Positions 26,167-33,192 of a DNA stretch of 64,000 nt are shown here, piece by piece. The position numbers and the translations under genes are program-made. The notes below the pieces were generated by a model. It made no database searches and had not been told where the DNA came from. It saw only the letters and a program-made list of their open reading frames with translations. The stretch is from WVXP01 sp964348095 (GTDB lineage Bacteria; Desulfobacterota; BSN033; WVXP01), in the NCBI GenBank assembly GCA_964348095.1, contig CAYGBK010000057.1, forward strand, positions 1 to 64,000. The letters run 5' to 3'. Positions within the stretch are counted from its first letter, which is position 1. Every line of letters begins with the position of its first letter.

Positions 26167-27522
26167 TTACGAACAGCCCTCCAGCCCACGAATGGCGTTG
26201 GTCATCTCATTTGCTGCCGCCTCGGCTGTCATCTCTCCGTCTAGATAGCGGCGCAGGATCCTGATCATGACCTTGGTCCCATAAATCTGACCGACACAGG
26301 CGCCTTTCCCGGCACTGAAGCCCCAACGATCGAAGTCGCCTACACCGGCAATTATGCTGTCGATGATCTCCCCGGTATAAAGGTCTGAAATCTTGGACCT
26401 GCTATCCACGCCGATTTCGAGGTTCTTCCAGCCGTCTACAAACTGGGGGCGCAAAGGAAACTTTCCCTCTGGCGCCATACTAAGCCAGTCGAGATATCCA
26501 TCGTCGAGCAGAAACTCGGCCCACTTCGCCGTACTGGAATTAGCGCCAACAGTGATTCCGAAATAGCTCACCTGACCCCACTGAACGGGTCTTTCCCTTG
26601 AGAGCCCATGAAATGCGGTGACGATCCCTGTGACCTCGTGGAGAGGCTTTGAGAGGCCGGTCGCCGTCACCGGCGCAGAATCGCGCAGGCCGGCAAGTTC
26701 GTCCAGGATAAAGGGTGACCAAATGATCATGGCCGCCCGGCCGCCATGATAGTCCTCACGTGTCTGCCGCCAGTAGATGTCCCCAGGCGGCGTGAAGCCA
26801 GCGAGTCTCTTGTAGAATTTGAGGGTCTCAATAAAAGCCGCTGTATTGAGATCTACCTTTCCAGTGTTCGCATCGATCAGGCGCGCCCCATTTGAAAGGG
26901 CGAACTGCTCAAAGACCTGCTGCATGTAGACTTGAGTCGGATCCGTCCCCACTTCAATACCCCAAACCTTTGGGGGATCATGCAACGCCTGGGCAGCCGC
27001 CAGAATCCCTTGCCACGTGTCTGGCTTACCGAGCACACCCTCCGGTGTTACGGCAGCAAATAGATCTTTGCGGAAAAGTAAAAGCTGGCCCCAGCCATCA
27101 GCAGGCACGGCCGCCCAACCGTCCCCGGTAGCAGCCAATCGTAGCGGCCCTGCGGCAAAGGTATCTGCCCCGAGGCGTTTGATGACCGATGATGAAGCCT
27201 TGGGGTCTAGAATGCCCTCCTCGACCCAGTTGATGACAAAGTCGAGGGGGACGAAAATCATGTCAGGAAGGGCATTTGCGGCAGCAGCGGCGACCACCCG
27301 AGTTGGCAGCTCACTCTCGTCGACAGGAACAATCTCCACCGTTATCTCCGAGGTCGTGGAAAAACGTCTCGCCAGTTCCTTCTGAATACTCATGCGTTTC
27401 GGCTCGATCTCGGTCGTCCAGAAGGCGAGTTCGGCTGCTCGAGCGACCCTAGACTCTGTCAGATTGAGCACGACGGGCATCCCAATGACTAAGGTGACGA
27501 TCATCTTAACAAGCCATTTCAT
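26167..27522 (-). CDS. sugar ABC transporter substrate-binding protein
   Basis: A 451-residue periplasmic binding protein of solute-binding family 1. The N-terminus MKWLVKMIVTLVIGMPVV is a Sec signal with probable cleavage after VARAA near residue 30; no lipobox cysteine. The mature part begins ELAFWTTEIEPKRMSIQKEL, then PDMIFVPLDFVINWVEEG, and GGRAAMIIWSPFILDELAG in the C lobe. GGAGGG lies upstream of the ATG. It heads the minus-strand import operon with two permeases. Substrate cannot be read off, but trehalose, glucosylglycerol or glucosylglycerate would fit the surrounding genes. No ATPase is encoded within the window. Confidence 0.9.
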   Translation of the reverse strand: MKWLVKMIVTLVIGMPVVLNLTESRVARAAELAFWTTEIEPKRMSIQKELARRFSTTSEITVEIVPVDESELPTRVVAAAAANALPDMIFVPLDFVINWVEEGILDPKASSSVIKRLGADTFAAGPLRLAATGDGWAAVPADGWGQLLLFRKDLFAAVTPEGVLGKPDTWQGILAAAQALHDPPKVWGIEVGTDPTQVYMQQVFEQFALSNGARLIDANTGKVDLNTAAFIETLKFYKRLAGFTPPGDIYWRQTREDYHGGRAAMIIWSPFILDELAGLRDSAPVTATGLSKPLHEVTGIVTAFHGLSRERPVQWGQVSYFGITVGANSSTAKWAEFLLDDGYLDWLSMAPEGKFPLRPQFVDGWKNLEIGVDSRSKISDLYTGEIIDSIIAGVGDFDRWGFSAGKGACVGQIYGTKVMIRILRRYLDGEMTAEAAANEMTNAIRGLEGCS

Positions 27523-28262
27523 GACTTTCCCTCCTTCTTAATAGAATTCAAGATCCCCGTACAGAGACCGTAGAGGGGCACGTTCATAAACGACGAGCCC
27601 GCACGCCCCAGATTTTACTCTCCCATGAGCGGACGCCACCCCAGGCTCCAATCCAGGTACACTGATCTTTTCCATCCTTCAGGTATCTACCGTGTTTTGA
27701 TGACGAGCGATCAGTCCCTTGGGGCCGTTCGGGATCAAACACTAGCGACACGATAAGGCAAAACCTGGAAGATGTCCAGTCATTATTTCGGGGCCAAGAC
27801 TGGGTTTGACAGGGTTCGCATTCCCAGGTCGTTAGGCCGTGCCGCCTTTTGAATCGTCTCGGATTTGTGAGGGCCAATTGGCTTTTGTGGATTATGAGAA
27901 GTTTCCTGAGTTTTGGCCTCCCATTGACAGCCGATTGGTGAAATTGTTCGAGGGGGTCCAAGAATGAATTCTGAATGTCAAAATCCACATGTCAAACCAC
28001 ATCCCAACGCCGCCATCTCAACAAATTGAAATACCTCTAGCAATTAAGTCGTCACATAGATAACCCATCGATCAGCTACCGATTCTGTCAATCCTTATTC
28101 CTCCTTTGTCACTTCATATTCTGGTTCTTCGTCCGTGGGTACTCTTTTTGCATGATTCTACGCTTGTTTTGTGAAAATATCCCTCTCCGTTACTGGTTGA
28201 CTGCCCAAGGGTTTATGATATGTTCTAATCTAACACTTGAACCTGGAGGAGATCCCCATCCA
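27523..28262. other. divergent intergenic region with repeat copy
   Basis: 740 bp between the divergent binding-protein and glycosyltransferase genes. The central-right part is repeat family B copy 1 (27896-28140). A minus-strand open frame of 134 codons across 27584-27988 has no family resemblance and crosses the repeat, so it is not taken as a gene. GGAGGAG at 28244 is the ribosome site for the plus-strand gene. Confidence 0.5.
27896..28140 (-). repeat. dispersed intergenic repeat, family B, copy 1
   Basis: The reverse complement of this stretch aligns with 32835-33111 over its whole length, roughly three quarters identical by eye. Shared blocks include CACGGACGAAGAACC, ATTGACAGAATCGGTAGCTG (one difference) and CCCCCTCGAAC...TTTCACCAATCGGCTG. 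Both copies keep a TTGACA followed by a conserved stretch, so promoter activity is possible. The two copies face each other and enclose 4.7 kb. Confidence 0.8.
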
Positions 28263-29483
28263 ATGGTCGAGGCTTATGAAGAGAACCCCAAGAATGTGAA
28301 GAATGCGGACATCATCGTCGGCATTCCCTCATATAATGAGGGCAAACTGATCCAGTTCCCCACACAGACAGCTGACGAGGGCCTGACACAGTTTTATTCC
28401 GACCATCAATCGGTAATTATCAACTGCGATAATCATTCAACCGATGGAACGCGAGAAGCCTTTTTGGGCGTCGCTACCCAAGTTCCCAAGATTTACATCT
28501 CTACCCCGGAGGGAGTCAGAGGGAAAGGCAATAATTTTCGAAACCTCTTCAAAAAGGCGGTAGACCTCAATGCCAAAGCGATTGTTGTCGTTGACGCCGA
28601 TCTCAAAAGCATCACTCCCCGATGGATCAAGAACTTAGCTGACCCCCTATTCAAAGGCTTTGGGTTTGTCGCTCCCCTTTACGTCAGGCATCGATTCGAC
28701 GGGACCATAACCAATACTATTGCCTATCCTTTGACGCGCGCTCTTTACGGCAGGAGGGTTCGACAGCCGATCGGAGGGGAGTTCGGATTCTCGGGCCAAT
28801 TGGCCAAGGCCTATCTTGAGAACGAGATTTGGGGCGATCGGATCTCTCAGTTCGGCATCGACATTTGGATGATGACCCTTGCTATTACGAACAACATCCA
28901 AATCTGTCAATCCTTTATGGGCAGACCAAAAGTTCACAAGCCGAAAGATCCAGCTGCTGATTTGGGCCCCATGTTCAATCAAGTAGTCGGCACAATATTT
29001 GGTCTTATGGGCCATTACAGCGACAGATGGAAGCATGTGAGATGGAGCAAGCCAACGGCTATTTTTGGATTCGGTTTGGGAGAGACGGAGATGCCTCCGG
29101 ACATGACCATTGAAAAAACAAGGCTCTATTCTCGATTCACCGAGGGTCTCAAACAGGTGATAGACCGATGGAAGGCTATTCTGGCGCCAGAGGTCTTTTC
29201 CAAGCTTACTGAAGTGGCAGATATGGCGCCAGACCTTTTCGATTTCCCTACCGAACTCTGGGCCCGAATACTTTTCGACTATGCTATCGCTTTCCGCAGA
29301 GAACAAGAGGAAGCCGATAGTCTCCTCGACTCGATCCAACCCCTCTACTATGGAAAGGTTCTCAGCTTTGTGAACAAGGTAGAGACCATGTCAACCCAAC
29401 AAGCCGAAGAACATGTGGAGGATCAGTGTATTATCTTTGAAGAGACAAAGCCCTACCTCATCAGGCGTTGGAACACGGGATGA
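28263..29483 (+). CDS. GT-A glycosyltransferase of the solute locus, copy 2
   Basis: A paralogue of the enzyme at 20.9-22.2 kb, 406 residues from the chosen ATG. It shares all key segments: IIVGIPSYNEGKLIQ, NCDNHSTDGTREAF, GVRGKGNNFRNLFK, the DxD in VVVDADLKSITPRWI, YPLTRALYGRRVRQPIGGEF and FGIDIWMMTLAI. The first-copy residues ADGGS are NCDNHS here. The start has GGAGGAG 12 bp upstream; longer in-frame starts at 28152 and 28215 lack ribosome sites. It is separated from copy 1 by the GpgS and transporter genes and lies next to an inverted repeat. Probable transfer of a hexose to glycerate or a glycosylglycerate; donor and acceptor not known. Confidence 0.8.
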   Translation: MVEAYEENPKNVKNADIIVGIPSYNEGKLIQFPTQTADEGLTQFYSDHQSVIINCDNHSTDGTREAFLGVATQVPKIYISTPEGVRGKGNNFRNLFKKAVDLNAKAIVVVDADLKSITPRWIKNLADPLFKGFGFVAPLYVRHRFDGTITNTIAYPLTRALYGRRVRQPIGGEFGFSGQLAKAYLENEIWGDRISQFGIDIWMMTLAITNNIQICQSFMGRPKVHKPKDPAADLGPMFNQVVGTIFGLMGHYSDRWKHVRWSKPTAIFGFGLGETEMPPDMTIEKTRLYSRFTEGLKQVIDRWKAILAPEVFSKLTEVADMAPDLFDFPTELWARILFDYAIAFRREQEEADSLLDSIQPLYYGKVLSFVNKVETMSTQQAEEHVEDQCIIFEETKPYLIRRWNTG

Positions 29484-29507
29484 TTGTTCGAAAGGTGCAG
29501 GCCCTCC

Positions 29508-29735
29508 ATGAAGCAAGGTGCAGCCCGAGAGGAACTCGAGAGAAAAAAAGGTGCCCTACGGGAGGAGATCGATCGGTTAGAAAAAGAGCTGGAGCAGCGA
29601 AAAAAGCAGTTGCTAGCCCATTCCATAAGACCTCATCAGCTTCTGGCCATCGAGGAGATTGAAGACAGAATCGGTCTCAGAAAGGACCAACTCCGGCTTG
29701 TAGAAGAGAGAATCTTGGGGGGAGAAGGGTCGTGA
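29508..29735 (+). CDS. small coiled-coil protein
   Basis: A 75-residue highly charged protein. It is almost entirely predicted helix with heptad-like Leu spacing (KKGALREEIDRLEKELEQRK, then IEEIEDRIGLRKDQLRLVEE). GAAAGGTGC lies just before the ATG. An upstream TTG at 29484 directly behind the glycosyltransferase stop is an alternative start, and the short gap suggests co-transcription. No family is recognised. It could be an accessory subunit of the glycosyltransferase or unrelated. Confidence 0.55.
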   Translation: MKQGAAREELERKKGALREEIDRLEKELEQRKKQLLAHSIRPHQLLAIEEIEDRIGLRKDQLRLVEERILGGEGS

Positions 29736-29841
29736 GGGCCAGGGAGGCCATGCCACAAAACTCACACAGAGAAAAGAGAACGCTTCTACCTGACGGTCTC
29801 GACCGACACAGGGGGAAAACCCCTGAGGACAGAACCATCTT

Positions 29842-31821
29842 TTAACCGGCGATGCCCCTGCCCATTACCGTGGGGAAGAGTTTTTGATTGGTGTGGGGGA
29901 GAAAAAGGGCAGCAATAAACTCATCCATAAAATCGGTACGCACTGAAAGCTCAAAATAGGTCATCTTTTTGGCAACCGTCTCAGCTTTTTCAAAGGCATG
30001 ATTTGAGACCAGCGCAATTCTGGCACCAGCCACCGAGCTATTCCCGATAAACTGAAATCGATCCAACGGCAGATCCGGCAACAGTCCGATAGTAATTGCT
30101 TTTTCGATGTTCAGGTAGTTTCCAAACCCACCAGCCACGAAAACTCGGTCGATAGCCGAGAAGTCTAGCCCAACACTCCGAACCAGGACTCTGGCGGCCG
30201 CGAAGACCGCCGCTTTCGACTTTATGAGATTACTGATATCGAATTCCGTAACCGCTATGTCCTTTCCGGTGCCTGACTCCTTTCCGAAGACCAGGACGAA
30301 TTCGACTCCTTCTTCAGTCTTCTTCAACCGCCCGTTGGCCTGGTCCATGTCGAATTTTCCATCAGGATGAATCAAGGCATTTTCAAAGAGACCCCCAATG
30401 ATATCGATGAACCCGGAGCCGCAGATCCCCAGTGGCTTGGCCCCACCTATGGTAGACACCTCAACTTGTCCATCGGAAATTGAAGCCGACTGGATCGCCC
30501 CTTCGACCGCTCGCATCCCACACTTTGTTCCTCCACCCTCGAAAGCAGGCCCTGCCGATGCGCTACAACATACAAGCCATTCATTGTTTCCCAGAACGAT
30601 CTCTCCATTCGTCCCAATATCGATAAGGATCGATTGATGAGATGAATCATCGATTCCAGAAGCCAGCACACCTGCCGTAATATCTCCACCAACATAACTA
30701 CTTACCCCAGGCATGCAGGCAAGCAGACCATAGGGGTTGATTCGAATCCCGGCCTCAGCGGCCTTCAAGACTGGAAACGTATCCGCCGTCGGAATATAGG
30801 GCTCCAGTCGAATAAAGCAGGGCTCCAAACCAAGAAGGAGGTGGGTCATGGTGGTGTTCCCGGCGACGAGAATGGCCGTAACATCCTCCAAAGAAACCCC
30901 TTCCGATCGAACCAGACGCTGAATAAGTTCGTTGATGTTGCCGATCACCGCTTGGTTAAGAGGCCCAAGTCCATTGGCAGTATCACACGCATAAATCATT
31001 CTAGAAATTACGTCTTCGCCGTACCGGATTTGCGAATTATGACTCGCATAGGATGCCACAACCTGGCCCGTCACGAGATTCACCAATTGAACCACAACGG
31101 TGGTCGTCCCAACGTCCACAGCAACGCCAAAATTCTTCTTGCTTGTGTCTCCAGGCTCAACCTGAAGGATCCGAAGGCCTTGCGGTTCTCGCCCCAGGGT
31201 TACGGTAATCTTCCAATCACTTTGACGAAGAAGCCGAGCGAGTCTCTGAATCACGTCTAAGTCGATGTCCAAAACCGGGATGTCCCATTTCCTCCTTAAT
31301 TCACGATAGATCCTATCCAGGTCGGACAGATTGTCCTTTAGACTGGGATGGGGCAACTGGAGGTAGACTTTTGATGTTAAGGGGCTATAGAAGGGAACCT
31401 TTGCCTCCTCCTGAGGATGTCTCTCAACATAAGCGGGCTCGCTGTATGCGACTGCACCACCTTCCGTCAGTATCTGCTCTCCCTCCATGCGGGATTCCGG
31501 AGGTATTTCAACCTCCACGTTCCCTTCAACCGGAGTTTGACACGCCAGAATATATCCTTCCTGGAGTTCCTCTTTGCTCAGAATCGAAAAATATTTGGAA
31601 CGGTCCGCCACAGTGCTCCCACTGATTTTGACCTTGCATTTCCCACAAACCCCTTGTCCACCGCATACGTTGTTGATGTGAACACCCGCAATGCCGGCAG
31701 CCTCCAGGAGTGTCACGCCTTTTTCGATTGTAGCCTTTTTTTCATCCGGGAGGTAGACAACCTCAAAAAACTTCGTCGCCTTTCCCTTCCCTCGCTTCTT
31801 TGGCTTCCTCTTGAATTCCAT
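29842..31821 (-). CDS. RACo-like ASKHA-domain 2Fe-2S protein (DUF4445), copy 2
   Basis: A 659-residue second RACo-like protein. The N-terminal ferredoxin domain has Cys in NNVCGGQGVCGKCKV (about positions 53, 59, 62) and in YILACQTP (about 94). The ASKHA part shows VAVDVGTTTVVVQLVNL, ILVAGNTTMTHLLLGL, ILIDIGTNGEIVLGN, CSASAGPAFEGGGTKCGMRA and VFVAGGFGNYLNIEKAI. A basic N-terminal extension (KRKPKKRGKGK) is absent from copy 1. The ATG at 31821 has GGAG 8 bp upstream. As with copy 1, no methyltransferase or corrinoid protein is adjacent. It presumably activates a different corrinoid protein from copy 1; which one is not visible. Confidence 0.88.
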   Translation of the reverse strand: MEFKRKPKKRGKGKATKFFEVVYLPDEKKATIEKGVTLLEAAGIAGVHINNVCGGQGVCGKCKVKISGSTVADRSKYFSILSKEELQEGYILACQTPVEGNVEVEIPPESRMEGEQILTEGGAVAYSEPAYVERHPQEEAKVPFYSPLTSKVYLQLPHPSLKDNLSDLDRIYRELRRKWDIPVLDIDLDVIQRLARLLRQSDWKITVTLGREPQGLRILQVEPGDTSKKNFGVAVDVGTTTVVVQLVNLVTGQVVASYASHNSQIRYGEDVISRMIYACDTANGLGPLNQAVIGNINELIQRLVRSEGVSLEDVTAILVAGNTTMTHLLLGLEPCFIRLEPYIPTADTFPVLKAAEAGIRINPYGLLACMPGVSSYVGGDITAGVLASGIDDSSHQSILIDIGTNGEIVLGNNEWLVCCSASAGPAFEGGGTKCGMRAVEGAIQSASISDGQVEVSTIGGAKPLGICGSGFIDIIGGLFENALIHPDGKFDMDQANGRLKKTEEGVEFVLVFGKESGTGKDIAVTEFDISNLIKSKAAVFAAARVLVRSVGLDFSAIDRVFVAGGFGNYLNIEKAITIGLLPDLPLDRFQFIGNSSVAGARIALVSNHAFEKAETVAKKMTYFELSVRTDFMDEFIAALFLPHTNQKLFPTVMGRGIAG

Positions 31822-31824
31822 CAC

Positions 31825-32158
31825 TGATGCTCCAATTCTTTCTCAAACCCGCACCCGCTGGTAAAGTAACCACGCACCACAGGGTTCTGTCAAGTTGACA
31901 TCTCGCCCCAGGTTTCCCCAGTTTCCGGCTAAAGGCAGTGGTCGTGGCAAGGACAGGTCCACGGCCGTGCCGTTTAAAGATGGACCATTGCTGGGAGCGA
32001 ATCGAACTCTTTGGGGAATCAGGGTTTATCTCGAAGGCCCCTACACCGAGAATGGGATTTGCCGTCCCATAGGCGGGACAACGGATAGGCTTAGAATTGT
32101 TCAGGTTCCAAATCTGGATAGTGCTCGTAGCGGCAAACTGCCGCTCTCATATTTAGCC
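31825..32158. other. divergence-free gap upstream of RACo-like copy 2
   Basis: 334 bp between the minus-strand RACo-like and FmdB genes. It contains a possible promoter of the former and, just past the FmdB stop, the perfect stem AGCGGCA (32129-32135) / TGCCGCT (32139-32145) with a 3-base loop, a possible transcript end for FmdB although no T run follows. The rest is unassigned. Confidence 0.45.
31866..31894 (-). promoter_or_regulatory. possible promoter of RACo-like copy 2
   Basis: On the minus strand TTGACA (31889-31894) and GTTACT (31866-31871) are 17 bp apart. The -35 box is perfect but the -10 box matches at only three positions. Confidence 0.35.
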
Positions 32159-32350
32159 TCAGGTATAAGGACCTGGACTACATGGTGATTCCTTGGATCC
32201 CGCCCCTGCCGAACTAAAGGAGGACATGAGTCTCTCGACGCCCCTTCTGTGACATGCTGGGCACAGAAGTCCGCCGTCTTCCTCGTTAGTTCCCCGGATC
32301 ATCTCGAAAATGTGGCCACAGGCCTTGCAGCGATACTCATAAATCGGCAT
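32159..32350 (-). CDS. FmdB-family zinc ribbon protein
   Basis: A 63-residue protein opening with MPIYEYRCKACGHIFEMI, the FmdB/zinc ribbon signature, with CxxC at C8-C11 and a second pair in LLCPACHRRGVERLM. The family is regulatory-protein-like by name only; the role is unclear. AAGGAG lies 8 bp before the chosen ATG; a second ATG two codons earlier is too close to it. The C-terminal tail is rich in Ser, Gly and Pro. Alone between two repeat-rich gaps. Confidence 0.9.
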   Translation of the reverse strand: MPIYEYRCKACGHIFEMIRGTNEEDGGLLCPACHRRGVERLMSSFSSAGAGSKESPCSPGPYT

Positions 32351-33192
32351 CGGCATGACTCCTTGGGTTCGATTTAGGATACAGTCACTGACCCTCCTAA
32401 CCACTTCTTATTATAATCAGGCTCAGAGGGTTTTCAAGGGCGAGATCTACCATCATTTGCATGGAAAAAGGATCAAGGTGAATTGCAGATGATACGGTCA
32501 GTTTCACCCGAAAAGGTCCTCGAAACAAACCTCGGCAAATTCCTGATGTTCCCACGTGGCGGAGGAGCACTACTGAAGGGGGGAACTGAACCCATGCGCG
32601 TCAACTCGTGCACAGCAGTTTGGCCTGCCACAGGCGGAGATTTTAGACGTTCAAAAGACCGAGCCCAAGAAGGAGTCAGAAAAAGCGAGGAAAAGGGGCA
32701 TTCTTCAATGATCTCAAGTTACTTCAGCCTCAATTGCATCTGCGATACGGTGGCGCTTTTCTGAGAAAAATCGAGGCACACCCGGTCCAACGCCTCCGCA
32801 AAAGATCAGGGTAGAATCATCAAAACTCAATGAACACGGACGAAGAACCGGAGTGTCACATGACAAAGCCTGAGATCCAAACATAAGAGCTCAGAGACAA
32901 AGCAGGAATTATGGGTTGACAGCATCGGTAGCTGATCGAGGGGTTACCTGTGTAAAGACTTGATTCCTAATGGTATTTCGGTCTGATGACATGGTGGCAT
33001 TGGGATTTGTTTTGACTTACGGATTTTGACATTTAGGATTGATTTTCGGACCCCCTCGAACGATTTCACCAATCGGCTGTCAATGGGAGGCCGAAACTCA
33101 AGAAACTCCAGAAACCCAGTTCCTTGACAAAAATGAGCGTAGCGAATAGACTGAACCTATCAATCCCTGTCGTAAATCCCTTCAGGATCCCC
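32351..33192. other. long intergenic region upstream of histidine kinase
   Basis: About 840 bp that includes repeat family B copy 2 (32835-33111). A 93-codon plus-strand frame at 32483-32764 has no family resemblance and is not taken as a gene. Apart from the conserved TTGACA in the repeat I see no clear promoter. Confidence 0.5.
32835..33111 (+). repeat. dispersed intergenic repeat, family B, copy 2
   Basis: Inverted relative to copy 1 at 27896-28140. It carries about 30 extra bases near 32870-32900 that copy 1 lacks. It ends about 80 bp before the kinase start, and copy 1 is likewise on the upstream side of the binding-protein gene in the same relative orientation, so both may act as 5' regions. 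Confidence 0.8.

Noticed and set aside
27584..27988. 134-codon minus-strand frame upstream of the binding-protein gene
   Set aside because: Crosses the family B repeat, has unusual composition (many Trp and Ser) and no family; repeat copy 2 does not preserve the frame.
28224..28247. A 24-base stretch TCTAATCTAACACTTGAACC... similar to 40177-40200
   Set aside because: Only two copies with four or more mismatches; could be chance or a minor repeat, not enough to claim.
32483..32764. 93-codon plus-strand frame in the gap before the kinase
   Set aside because: No homology pattern, no conserved motif, irregular composition.
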